From positions 1 through 64,000 of the forward strand of contig NZ_LDUE01000022.1 in the NCBI RefSeq assembly GCF_001038485.1: a DNA stretch of 64,000 nt, written 5' to 3'. The position numbers were made by a program, and so were the translations under genes. The notes beneath the pieces are model-generated. The model saw only the letters and a list, made by a program, of their open reading frames with translations, was not told where the DNA came from and did no database searches. Below are positions 1 to 7,973 of this stretch, one piece after another (the first letter of the stretch is position 1; each line of letters begins with the position of its first letter). This DNA comes from Ornithinibacillus californiensis. Its GTDB lineage: Bacteria > Bacillota > Bacilli > Bacillales > Amphibacillaceae.

Positions 1-30
1 CAACATACTTAAACCTGATTCAAAAATGAA

Positions 31-96
31 AGTGAAGAAGCTCGGTTTTTGATACGGATTCAATGATCCCTGAGGCTGATCGAGCTTTCTTTCACT
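31..96. repeat. Long-loop inverted repeat
   Basis: AGTGAAGAAGCTCG at 31-44 can pair, with two extra Ts, with CGAGCTTTCTTTCACT at 81-96 around a loop of about 36 bases. No coding frame with a ribosome binding site is visible in 1-264. It may be the end of an upstream element outside the window; the function is unknown. Confidence 0.3.
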
Positions 97-109
97 TCTC
101 ACTATAACT

Positions 110-160
110 CTAAAAAGAAAAATAGTGGGCAAAATCATCCGTCGATGATCTTACCCACTA
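110..160 (-). terminator. Rho-independent terminator of the 265-912 gene
   Basis: TAGTGGG at 123-129 pairs with CCCACTA at 154-160 and the stem continues through ATCATC/GATGAT with one or two mismatches around a CGTC loop. On the reverse strand the hairpin is followed by a run rich in T (A-rich at 110-122 on the + strand). It lies about 100 bases past the stop of the reverse-strand gene. Confidence 0.7.
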
Positions 161-264
161 ATCTTAGTATGTTTTTTTATTGTTTGTACTTTTGGAGAGT
201 ATGTCACTCAGTTGTACTAGGTCCAATCAGTTTAGAATAAAGGGGAATCGTCTCCTTATTCCTT

Positions 265-912
265 CTACTCCTCCCCGTCTCTCACTCTTTGAAAATATCT
301 TTCGATGTCATCCATATAGAACGGAGAGTTAGGATCATGGGTTGGGTCGTAATCTTCTTTCCCAGAGATTATTTGATCCTCATGCTCCATAATTGCCTTG
401 TCAATCAAGGGATCCAATGGGTTATTAGTGAAGGGACTATTCCTTCTGCTTTCCCTTTGATGATGGTATCGAACAACTTCACGAAGTCTAATTTCCTTTT
501 TCAGTCGGAGGTCTTTTTCAGACTCTAAAGATTTTGTAAGCTGTTTATTTTTATGTAGTAAATATTTAATCTCTTTTTCAAGAGATACCACTTGGCCCTC
601 TAACTGGTTAATTTTTTGATTAAGATATATATTTTCTTCAATTGCGCTCCTCTTTAGTAGTTTTTGTCTTTCTTCTAGCAAAAACTTTTCGTGTTCCAGC
701 TTAGATTCCTTTTCCTCCCTTTTTTGTTGTATGGCTTGTCTACCAGTACTAGAAAGACTGAATAGGTCTGGAGCGACCTCAACTATTAGCTTTTCTGATT
801 TTAATTTAGATACTAGTGGATAGAATTCACCACTTGTAATCATTAGCTTTTGCACTAGTTCTGCTTTCTGCATTGCCCCGTTTGTAAATAAAAGATATAG
901 TACATCTCCCAT
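265..912 (-). CDS. Winged-helix-like N-terminus plus coiled-coil protein, unknown function
   Basis: A 215-residue protein. Residues about 1-65 read as a small winged-helix-like module (a helix, then LMITSGEFYPLVSKLKSEKL, then a strand-like LIVEVAPDLFSLSSTGRQAI), similar in layout to PadR/MarR-type DNA-binding heads. Residues about 65-145 are a heptad-rich, charged coiled coil. The C-terminal 65 residues are acidic and probably disordered (NPLDPLIDKAIMEHEDQ). The start is set by TAGGAG upstream of ATG at 912. There are no membrane segments. It stands alone, with its own terminator downstream. A cytosolic DNA- or protein-binding role is inference; no family is recognised. Confidence 0.75.
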   Translation of the reverse strand: MGDVLYLLFTNGAMQKAELVQKLMITSGEFYPLVSKLKSEKLIVEVAPDLFSLSSTGRQAIQQKREEKESKLEHEKFLLEERQKLLKRSAIEENIYLNQKINQLEGQVVSLEKEIKYLLHKNKQLTKSLESEKDLRLKKEIRLREVVRYHHQRESRRNSPFTNNPLDPLIDKAIMEHEDQIISGKEDYDPTHDPNSPFYMDDIERYFQRVRDGEE

Positions 913-1273
913 AGTTTGAACTCCTAGATTTTAATAGTTAGTTTACTAGTATCATACCACATGACTATCCAACTTTTTGCCCAATAACCTAGGACCAACG
1001 TAAATATTATTCATACTATTCTCCTAAAAAAGTTCACAGCCATCTAATATCTAGTTAATATGCCTTTGCTAGCATAGAAGATAGAAGGTAATAAAAGGAG
1101 GGTAGCGTTTGTAATTGCTTCACTCTATTTACTCATGCTAGATGATAAGATAACCCAAAGGCTAGTGGACTGTCGTTTTTTGTAGTGAATTTAGTACTAT
1201 TGTTCGGTGTAGTTATTTTCAGGCTATTAGTACAATAGGAAGGAAGATATGTAACTAGTAAAGGGAGGGATTT
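913..1273. other. Divergent intergenic region
   Basis: About 360 bases between the divergent coiled-coil gene and the secreted glycosidase gene. It holds the ribosome binding sites of both (TAGGAG on the reverse strand, AGGGAGG at 1262-1268 on the forward strand). I see no convincing -35/-10 pair, open frame or strong hairpin in it. Confidence 0.4.
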
Positions 1274-4200
1274 ATGATGAACCGTAAATGGATTAGTAGT
1301 TTCTTAGTTGGAGTACTTGCTGTTTCTACCATTTCTCCGGTTGTACAAGCAGAGGGGAACCCTATTTCAGATGTTCGTCCAGCTTCTTCTGATAAGTCGG
1401 AACCTATTGTCACAGTAGGTCCTGCCGGGAAGACCATTTTAGCTAATGAAGAGACAACCCAGATTGGCCCAGGGATTGAGCTAACGACATTTGAACGATT
1501 TGATGTGCGTGGTTGGTTGAATGGAGAAGTAATGAGCGTAAACATGAACCATGAGGCTGTTTCTGCCGACTTACTTTTTCCAGGCGTGATTACTAGTGCG
1601 AAGCCTCTTTCGGAGATGGCAAAACAGTATGGAGCTATTGCAGGAGTGAATGGGGACTTCTTTGATATTAACAATACAAAAGCGCCATCTGGTGCAATGA
1701 TTCAAGATGGAAATCTATTAAAAAGCCCACAGGGTTCTCATATATTAACAGCAGGTGTGGATGAGAATGGAATTGGTAAAATTTCTAACATGTTCTTGGA
1801 GGGAAGAGTCCAATTACCATCTGGTGAAGTAGAACTTGCTGCACTCAATCAGTCTAGTATTCCTACGGGAGGAATTGGGCTTTATACGTCTCTTTGGGGA
1901 CAAGCGCAACGTCCAACTAGTGGAACAACATATGAGGTGGTTGTCCAGGATGGTAGAGTAGTCTCTACTTCTAGTCAGGCTGGAGGTGGTGTGATTGAGG
2001 AGGGAACCTTCATTCTAGTTGGTCGTGATGCTGGTGCAACTCATTTACAAGCGTTATCCATTGGAGATGAAGTTAGTATAATCTATGCACCTAGGGTTGA
2101 TGGAGATACGTTAATGAAATTTGCTATCGGTGGGAATGTGCAATTAGTAGAGAATGGAAACGTTCGTGGGAATTTAGATGACAGTACTACAGCACCTCGG
2201 ACAGCAGTAGGTTTCACGGAAGATGGTCAAACCATGATTCTAGTTGTAGTTGATGGACGGCAAACCGATAGCCGCGGGATGACTCTACAGGAAATGGGAG
2301 AATTAATGAAGGAATATGGTGCCTATCAAGCATTAAATATTGATGGTGGCGGTTCCTCAACGATGGTGGCACGGATGCCAGGGTATGGAGATGCGAAAGT
2401 TGTTAACAGTCCTTCTGATGGCTCGGAGCGTTCTGTACCGAATGGAATTGGAATTTTTGTAGAAGACGGTAGTGGGGAACTGAAAAACTTTGCAGTGGAA
2501 ACGGTGATGAAGGATGACAAAAGCTCCCGTGTTTTCCCAGGCTTAAGTAGAAGTTTCGTCGGTCTTGGATATGATGAAAATTTTTCTCCCGTTGGAGTAG
2601 ATGGTATTCAATGGCAAGCTCTTCCAGCAGATGTAGGTTCCTTCGATGATGGTGGAATTTTTTATGCAAAAAAATCTGGAAAGGCAGTTGCAGAAGCACA
2701 GGTACAATCTGCTAAGGGAGCACAAGAGATAGTCATTCTTGGTGAACTTGATCGGATAGAAGCTTCTCAGTCCTACATTGGTTTGGAAATGGGAAGAACG
2801 GCAAGCTTTACAGTGAGTGGTTATGATCAGGAGGGTTATACCGCACCGATTGAAGCACGCGATATTACATTGGATTATGATGATCAGGTTATTACGGTAG
2901 AAGAGAATTCGGATGGGAGTTTTACTGTGGTCCCTTTATTAGATGGAGGTTCAACTACTATTACGATAACCGTATTAGATAAAGTCGTTCAACTTCCTAT
3001 TACAGTTGGACTTTCAACTGTAAGTATCTCTGGTTTTGAAAGTACAGAAGGTTGGTCGTTTACGAAATATCCATCTGCAGTTGGTGCGTCAATGGAAATA
3101 GTAGATGGTCGACAAGGGAATGGTATCCAATTAAGCTATGATTTTTCAACCACGACAGCAACTCGTGCAGCTTATTTACAAACCTCTCCAATGATAGAAT
3201 TACCTGGTGATGTGCAAAATATTGGTCTCTGGGTACATGGGGATGGAAATGGTGCATGGCTTCGTACCGTTCTAGAGGATGCTGCAGGGACGAGATATAC
3301 ATTAACACTTGCTAATTCGGTGAATTGGACTGGTTGGAAATATGTGGAGACAACACTACCAGAGGGAATTCAATATCCCGTAAAATTATGGCGAATCTAT
3401 CCGGTAGAAACGAATCGTAATGATCAATATACTGGGGCTTTAATATTTGATGATTTAACCGTAAAAGTTCCTCCGACTGTAGCGGGGGTAGAAGTAGATA
3501 CAGCTACACCAGATCCTTTAATTGTTCCGAATGAAGGGATTGGGGAAGACCGTTGGAAATTTGCAGTCTTATCTGATTCGCAATTTGTTGCGTTGTCACC
3601 AAATAGTCAACAGGCGCAAATGGCTCGGAAAGCATTACGTGAAATTGTTGCGGCAAACCCAGAGTTTTTAGTGGTTAATGGGGATCTTGTTGACACAGCA
3701 TGGGAAGAGGATTTTGCGTTTGCCAAGCAAGTATTAGAAGAAGAGGTTGGAGATGCATTTCCAATCTATTACACGCCTGGAAACCATGAGATAGTAGGTA
3801 GTGGTTCTCTAAATAATTTCTTAGAGGTCTTCGGGGAGAACCGCTATAGTTTTGACCATAAAGGCACTCGTTTTATTTTACTAGATTCATCAACAGGTAG
3901 CTTCCGGACGAGCGATTTTGAACAATTAATAGAATTGAAGCAATCGCTGAATGAGGCAGCAGCGAATCCATCGATTAACAATGTGGTTGTATTAGGGCAT
4001 CATCCAACAAGGGATCCTCTTCCAACTAATAATAGTCAGTTATCTGATCGGAAGGAAGCAGTGCTTTTAGAAGATTGGTTGACAGAGTTCCGAGAAACTT
4101 CTGGTGGTAAAGGAGCTATCTATATTAGCGGCCATGCCCATACCGTACATCTGGAGCGAGTAGAAGGTGTGCCGTATATGGTTACCGGTTCAGCGGGGAA

Positions 4201-4669
4201 AGCACCTTATGGTTCCTCAAACAATGGAGGATTTTATGCTTGGACGATGTTTGGGGTTGACCCTACTCCAATTCCTGCACAAGCTTTTGGTCCAGAAAAT
4301 GCAGCTGCTCACGGAAATGCAAGTGGATCGGAATGGATTCAAGTAGAGGTTCGGCCGATATTAGAATCGATTAGTATGGATGCACCTGAGAGCATGGCTA
4401 TTGGAGAAACCGTAGTTATTTCTGCTGATGGACATCAGGCAGGAGGGCTAAACTTCCCATTACAATATCCAGCATCCACTACTTGGATAGGCAGTAAGAA
4501 TGTGTTTGTTGGCACAGGTAATCAATTAGAACGTGCTATAAAAACAGCACAGTATAAAGCTGTATATGATATAAAAACTGGTAAGCTAACAGCATTAAAG
4601 AGCGGCGAAATTTGGTTAAAAGTTATGTCTAACGGTGTTGAACAGGTGAAGAACATCATAATAGAATAA
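1274..4669 (+). CDS. Secreted phosphodiester glycosidase / metallophosphoesterase fusion (YvnB-like)
   Basis: A 1131-residue exported protein with a signal peptide (residues 1-26, ending near VVQAEG). Residues about 100-395 form a phosphodiester glycosidase (NAGPA/DUF2233) domain: GVNGDFFDI, TAPRTAVGFTEDG, NIDGGGSSTMVAR. Residues about 580-735 look like beta-sandwich, carbohydrate-binding-type modules. Residues about 760-1010 are a calcineurin-like phosphoesterase: SDSQF, NGDLVD, TPGNHE, GHHP, SGHAHT. The first metal motif is D-S-Q where most relatives have D-x-H. The architecture resembles B. subtilis YvnB from memory. A role in cleaving glycosyl-phosphodiester bonds in wall polymers outside the cell is inference. 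The start has AGGGAGG at 1262-1268. The frame stays open after the TAA for another 142 codons. Confidence 0.88.
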   Translation: MMNRKWISSFLVGVLAVSTISPVVQAEGNPISDVRPASSDKSEPIVTVGPAGKTILANEETTQIGPGIELTTFERFDVRGWLNGEVMSVNMNHEAVSADLLFPGVITSAKPLSEMAKQYGAIAGVNGDFFDINNTKAPSGAMIQDGNLLKSPQGSHILTAGVDENGIGKISNMFLEGRVQLPSGEVELAALNQSSIPTGGIGLYTSLWGQAQRPTSGTTYEVVVQDGRVVSTSSQAGGGVIEEGTFILVGRDAGATHLQALSIGDEVSIIYAPRVDGDTLMKFAIGGNVQLVENGNVRGNLDDSTTAPRTAVGFTEDGQTMILVVVDGRQTDSRGMTLQEMGELMKEYGAYQALNIDGGGSSTMVARMPGYGDAKVVNSPSDGSERSVPNGIGIFVEDGSGELKNFAVETVMKDDKSSRVFPGLSRSFVGLGYDENFSPVGVDGIQWQALPADVGSFDDGGIFYAKKSGKAVAEAQVQSAKGAQEIVILGELDRIEASQSYIGLEMGRTASFTVSGYDQEGYTAPIEARDITLDYDDQVITVEENSDGSFTVVPLLDGGSTTITITVLDKVVQLPITVGLSTVSISGFESTEGWSFTKYPSAVGASMEIVDGRQGNGIQLSYDFSTTTATRAAYLQTSPMIELPGDVQNIGLWVHGDGNGAWLRTVLEDAAGTRYTLTLANSVNWTGWKYVETTLPEGIQYPVKLWRIYPVETNRNDQYTGALIFDDLTVKVPPTVAGVEVDTATPDPLIVPNEGIGEDRWKFAVLSDSQFVALSPNSQQAQMARKALREIVAANPEFLVVNGDLVDTAWEEDFAFAKQVLEEEVGDAFPIYYTPGNHEIVGSGSLNNFLEVFGENRYSFDHKGTRFILLDSSTGSFRTSDFEQLIELKQSLNEAAANPSINNVVVLGHHPTRDPLPTNNSQLSDRKEAVLLEDWLTEFRETSGGKGAIYISGHAHTVHLERVEGVPYMVTGSAGKAPYGSSNNGGFYAWTMFGVDPTPIPAQAFGPENAAAHGNASGSEWIQVEVRPILESISMDAPESMAIGETVVISADGHQAGGLNFPLQYPASTTWIGSKNVFVGTGNQLERAIKTAQYKAVYDIKTGKLTALKSGEIWLKVMSNGVEQVKNIIIE

Positions 4670-4705
4670 GAGAGTAGCTGGGCGGATAAGTATATTAAAG
4701 GTTTA

Positions 4706-5095
4706 TTGTACCAACAAGATGTGGAAGAAATTAAATATACAATCAGTGAATATTTAGCGGAGTTTACCCAAGCAATTTATTACGGATCAACGTCTAGCCT
4801 AGGATATTATATCGATGAAAACAGTGCTCTTTATCAAGAACAAGTTGATTTCATCACGAATTTATATGAAAATTATATTGAAGAAGAAATATTGGACTAT
4901 GAATTTAAAGACGTAAAAAGTCTTGATAAAGATACGTACGAAGCTGTTGTGAAAGAGAGTTATGCGATTTATTATTACGATGAGTACTGGTCAGATCCGA
5001 CGGAAGAAACTGTAAATCAGACGACTACTTATACGTTGAAGAGAATTGATGACAGTTTTTATATAGTAGATCTTAAGGTTGCAACGGAAGACTAA
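4706..5095 (+). CDS. NTF2-like (TcaA/YvbJ C-terminal-type) domain protein, possible remnant
   Basis: A 129-residue acidic protein whose pattern (VEEIKYTISEYLAEFTQAIY, then SSLGYYIDENSALYQEQ, then TTTYTLKRIDDSFYIVDLKV) matches the NTF2-like C-terminal domain of zinc-ribbon membrane proteins such as TcaA/YvbJ. It has no zinc ribbon, transmembrane segment or signal peptide. The TTG start has only AAAGG 4 bases upstream, which is poor. The frame is open back to 4670, directly after the TAA of the upstream gene and in the same frame. It is therefore either a decayed fragment, a weakly translated small protein, or a tail reached only by stop-codon readthrough. A terminator follows. Confidence 0.55.
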   Translation: MYQQDVEEIKYTISEYLAEFTQAIYYGSTSSLGYYIDENSALYQEQVDFITNLYENYIEEEILDYEFKDVKSLDKDTYEAVVKESYAIYYYDEYWSDPTEETVNQTTTYTLKRIDDSFYIVDLKVATED

Positions 5096-5105
5096 GAGTT
5101 AAAAA

Positions 5106-5166
5106 TAGCTATTGACTTCAATGAATGAGAGACATCTATTATTGGAGTTAAATAGCTTTTTTTATT
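5106..5166 (+). terminator. Terminator after the NTF2-like gene
   Basis: AGCTATTGACTTCAAT near 5107-5122 pairs imperfectly with ATTGGAGTTAAATAGCT near 5141-5157, followed by a run of eight Ts. Confidence 0.75.
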
Positions 5167-5340
5167 CAGGCTAGGATTATTTGCTAAAAGGACTAATCAT
5201 CAATAATACTTATTAAGCATATGAATTCTCTAGGAAATTTAGGAAATATTATCCAAATGATAGTTCTTTTGTAGTACAATGGAATCAATCATTAGTCGTA
5301 TAGAAGATTGGTACCCGACTATTTTGTTTGGGGGGGTAAA

Positions 5341-5784
5341 ATGGGGCGGAAGGAGAGACAAATAACAGGAAATCAAAAGGGACTACATGAAAATGAGGTA
5401 CAAGTTGTTGTAGAACGGCTAGGGAAGTTGAAAGATGTTAAACGTGAGAACTATATTAGTTCCCTAATTCTAAGAAGTGATAGGGAAATGCTTGCAGCCT
5501 CATCCATGGATTATTTGCGAAATTTAACGGAAAGTAATCCTAAAATTCTTGATGAAGCGAAGGCGTATTATCTAGATAGCATTGATCAAATATCAAAACA
5601 ATTGCATAATAATTTATCTCCGATGGAAATTCGATTCATTTTCACCCAAATAGCTGATTTGCGATTTAATTTGAATTCCATGCGTAGGTATTGGTTATTG
5701 CGTTTATTCTCAGGTATGAATGTACTTGGTGGAATCCTCACAGGTGCTATAGCAACTTTGCTAATACGTAAGAAAAATAAATAG
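5341..5784 (+). CDS. Unknown protein with C-terminal membrane anchor
   Basis: A 147-residue protein that I do not recognise. The ATG at 5341 follows GGGGGGG at a short spacing; an upstream in-frame GTG at 5308 has no binding site. The first 115 residues are predicted helical and charged, with no catalytic motif seen. The last 25 residues hold one hydrophobic segment (SGMNVLGGILTGAIATLLI) ending RKKNK, typical of a tail-anchored inner-membrane protein with the soluble part in the cytosol. Upstream at about 5263 is a single GTTCTTT half-site like that discussed for the eps promoter, without a matching second half. No operon partner is visible. Confidence 0.7.
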   Translation: MGRKERQITGNQKGLHENEVQVVVERLGKLKDVKRENYISSLILRSDREMLAASSMDYLRNLTESNPKILDEAKAYYLDSIDQISKQLHNNLSPMEIRFIFTQIADLRFNLNSMRRYWLLRLFSGMNVLGGILTGAIATLLIRKKNK

Positions 5785-5792
5785 ATAAATAC

Positions 5793-5846
5793 TAAAGAGT
5801 GAGTGGACGAGAGAGTAACTAATCTTGTTGTACACTCCTTTTTAGC
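5793..5846. terminator. Weak bidirectional hairpin between convergent genes
   Basis: AAAGAGTG and CACTCCTTTTTA can form a short imperfect stem with a long loop between the + gene ending at 5784 and the - gene ending at 5870. The T-run lies on the + side. This is a weak terminator call. Confidence 0.35.
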
Positions 5847-5869
5847 GTGTCCTTCCTTCTTTTCCCTCA

Positions 5870-6346
5870 TCATAAAGGTCTTAATCCAACATGCTCCAGC
5901 GCTATGTTAACTTCATCGATATCATATACCGCTTTATCCAAACAATATTGAATAACAAGATCCGTAATATCACTATCAGATAAAGCGAATCCAGCTGCTT
6001 GTAATAATTCCTCAGCTTCTTCTAAGGAAAGTTCAAGTGCTAGTATGAGGAGAAGTACCGTTGGTTTACTTGGCTGATAAGTAGGTTTGCGAATCTTAGA
6101 GAAATGCTTCCGGTCCAATCCTGCCTTCTTGTATATTTCGGGATCTGTTGCTCCTGACTCATCTATAAAGGATAGTAACAGCTCCTGAAACGATGCCTTC
6201 CGATTTGTTTTAATAAAGCTTTCTAATTCAACTTCTGCTTCAAGAATGTCTGCACTTTTATATAAGGAGTAATCTGCATGCACTAAGTTGTTTTGTTGAA
6301 ATTCAATAAACGCTTCTAATTCCCGTAAGAAATTTGTATCCAACAT
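5870..6346 (-). CDS. XRE-like helix-turn-helix protein paired with VWA gene
   Basis: A 158-residue cytosolic protein. Residues about 60-125 contain an XRE-like HTH region (GATDPEIYKKAGLDRKHFSK followed by LILALELSLEEAEELLQAAG). This arrangement is known from a Firmicutes family often annotated as an XRE regulator or sigma-like protein and often found near VWA-domain genes. The start is ATG at 6346, preceded by AGGAGGGG; a longer frame to 6370 would bypass this site and is unlikely. It is divergent from the VWA gene, with a perfect palindrome (6361-6377) in its leader. Autoregulation is plausible but inferred. Confidence 0.75.
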   Translation of the reverse strand: MLDTNFLRELEAFIEFQQNNLVHADYSLYKSADILEAEVELESFIKTNRKASFQELLLSFIDESGATDPEIYKKAGLDRKHFSKIRKPTYQPSKPTVLLLILALELSLEEAEELLQAAGFALSDSDITDLVIQYCLDKAVYDIDEVNIALEHVGLRPL

Positions 6347-6360
6347 AGCCCCTCCTAAAT

Positions 6361-6377
6361 GTCGCTTCACAAGCGAC
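6361..6377. promoter_or_regulatory. Palindrome GTCGCTT-CAC-AAGCGAC in the HTH/VWA divergent region
   Basis: Two perfect 7-base arms around CAC lie 14 bases upstream of the HTH gene start on the reverse strand. It is a candidate operator for the HTH protein or a leader hairpin. There is no T-run in either direction, so it is not a normal terminator. Confidence 0.45.
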
Positions 6378-6441
6378 CACTTTCCTTCTGTTGTTACTTA
6401 TTATTATAGCATGGGTAAAATAATAGGAGGGTGATTTGAAC

Positions 6442-7029
6442 ATGAAGAATAAGACTGAAATTATATTTTTATTGGATCGAAGTGGTTCTATGGGAGGACT
6501 GGAGAGTGATACGATAGGAGGATTTAATTCGCTTATTCGTAAGCAATGTCAATTACCAGGTGAGACGATTCTTACTACAGTTCTGTTTGATCATGACTAC
6601 GAGTTATTGTGGAATGGTGTTGATGCAAATACTGTTCTTTTGACGAATGAGCAGTATTTTGTTCGAGGGACCACCGCGCTCTTAGATGCCATCGGTAGAA
6701 CGATAATGGATGTTAGCTATCGACTTTCGAATACAGCAGAGGATAAAAAACCTTCAAACGTTATTTTTGTCATAACCACGGATGGTCATGAAAATGCTAG
6801 TCGGGAATATAGCTCTAATCGGATTAGGTCTATGATTCAAAAGCAACAGGACATACATGGTTGGGAATTTATTTTTCTAGGGGCTAATATGGATGCTGTT
6901 ACGGAAGCGGATAACATAGGTATTAAGGTCGAATATTCATTTGATTTTGATGCAAATGAAACAGGAGTAATTAAAATGTATGATATCATTCATGAGGAAC
7001 TGTCTCAGAAGCGAGTGAATAACAGATAA
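6442..7029 (+). CDS. von Willebrand factor A (VWA) domain protein
   Basis: A 195-residue cytosolic protein that is essentially one VWA domain. The MIDAS metal-binding motif DRSGSM lies near residues 12-17, a conserved threonine in RGTTALLDAI near 74-83, and the second aspartate in ITTDGHENAS near 114-123. There is no signal peptide or membrane segment. Such single-domain VWA proteins act as metal-dependent protein-binding modules; the partner is unknown. AGGAGGGTGA at 6425-6434 precedes both ATG 6442 and an in-frame TTG at 6436; I prefer the ATG. It is divergent from the HTH gene, and the pairing suggests one regulatory or stress unit. Confidence 0.85.
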   Translation: MKNKTEIIFLLDRSGSMGGLESDTIGGFNSLIRKQCQLPGETILTTVLFDHDYELLWNGVDANTVLLTNEQYFVRGTTALLDAIGRTIMDVSYRLSNTAEDKKPSNVIFVITTDGHENASREYSSNRIRSMIQKQQDIHGWEFIFLGANMDAVTEADNIGIKVEYSFDFDANETGVIKMYDIIHEELSQKRVNNR

Positions 7030-7087
7030 AATTCGTATTCCAACCTGGCGATTTATTGTATAGTTAGTTGCAGGGGGGAGTATTAAT

Positions 7088-7510
7088 ATGAAAGTTATTA
7101 AGTATTTGATTGTTGTAATCTTTGTTTTAGTTCTTCTGGGGTACGGGGTTTACTATTTTGGTACGAACATAGCATCGGATAAATTAATGGATGCTTTAAC
7201 AACTGAATTGGAAAATAGTGGTGAGATAGAGAATATTAAACAAGCTATTGAAAGTGACCCAGAGTTACAAGCTTTCATTGAAGAGGCCGAATCTATTGAT
7301 AATAGTACGTTACCTTTTAACACGAAAGAAGAAGCGACAAGAGTGTTGGTGAAAAGAGTAGGGGTAACTGGCCTACAAGATATACAATCCAAGGCTCAAC
7401 AAGGACAACTAACAAAAGAAGAACTCATGCAGGAAATGGAAAGCAACTTATCGGAAGAAGAAATAATGGCATTGAAAGTGATTGCCTATAAAGAGCTATA
7501 CAATAAATAA
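7088..7510 (+). CDS. Membrane-anchored unknown protein
   Basis: A 140-residue protein with one N-terminal hydrophobic segment (LIVVIFVLVLLGYGVYYFG, residues about 7-25) and an extracytoplasmic or periplasm-facing, acidic helical remainder (two NIKQAIESDPELQAF-like amphipathic stretches, then a glutamate-rich tail). The ATG has GGGGGGAG at a good distance. No family is recognised and no catalytic residues are evident. It sits alone between the VWA gene and the riboswitch; no terminator is visible between 7029 and 7088, so co-transcription with the VWA gene is possible. Confidence 0.7.
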   Translation: MKVIKYLIVVIFVLVLLGYGVYYFGTNIASDKLMDALTTELENSGEIENIKQAIESDPELQAFIEEAESIDNSTLPFNTKEEATRVLVKRVGVTGLQDIQSKAQQGQLTKEELMQEMESNLSEEEIMALKVIAYKELYNK

Positions 7511-7546
7511 GGAAATGAATAGTCTGGAAGTTAAGAATATCCTTAC

Positions 7547-7574
7547 TTGACAAAATCATAGATTCTGTTAATAT
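7547..7574 (+). promoter_or_regulatory. Sigma-A promoter of the lysine riboswitch unit
   Basis: TTGACA at 7547-7552, a 16-base spacer and TAATAT at 7569-7574. Transcription starting near 7581 would enter the L-box about 25-35 bases later. Confidence 0.75.
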
Positions 7575-7604
7575 TAGTTACTATATTTCAATTTCATATT
7601 GAAC

Positions 7605-7800
7605 CTTGTCATTCGATGAGGTAGAGGTGCGATTAGTATAAGTAAGCAGTCGGAGTATGACATCGATGAGGATTGCTGAAAGGATTAGTTGCCGAAGCGT
7701 AATGAAGGTCGAATTCATTATTGCTGGGATGCTTGCTGAACAAGGAGCATACTGTCATGCAATGTTAAGTGCATGGAGAACTACTGATCAGGATGGAGGA
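7605..7800 (+). ncRNA. Lysine riboswitch (L-box)
   Basis: The conserved L-box blocks are present in order: GAGGTAGAGGTGCGA at 7618-7632, an AGTA/GGAGTATGA segment, GCTGAAAGGATTAGTTGCCG at 7676-7695 continuing into AAGC, TTATTGCTGG near 7718-7727, CTGTCATGCA near 7752-7761, and GGAGAACTAC near 7775-7784 closing the P1 side. This matches the B. subtilis lysC leader aptamer from memory. It is followed by a terminator, so the expected mode is transcription termination when lysine is bound. It controls the YfcC transporter and M20 amidohydrolase genes. Confidence 0.93.
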
Positions 7801-7813
7801 TAACGTATTGTTC

Positions 7814-7857
7814 AAAGACAATGTTAGGTTATTTTCCTTTCGTTGTCTTTTTTTGTT
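7814..7857 (+). terminator. Riboswitch expression-platform terminator
   Basis: AAAGACAATG at 7814-7823 pairs with CGTTGTCTTT at 7841-7850 (ten pairs, one G-U), followed by TTTTG. It sits directly after the L-box and 117 bases before the transporter start. Confidence 0.9.
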
Positions 7858-7973
7858 GTTTAGATTTCTAGAAATACATGGGCCCGTGTAAATCTATTCC
7901 AACAAAAATAACTAACATACATACCTCTCCGCAGTTTTCTGTGCACACCCAAAAACAGAAAGGGATGTGCATC

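Noticed and set aside
7605-7800. Possible small protein gene in the leader of the YfcC gene
   Set aside because: The conserved L-box blocks and following terminator explain the sequence; no ribosome binding site plus frame fits.
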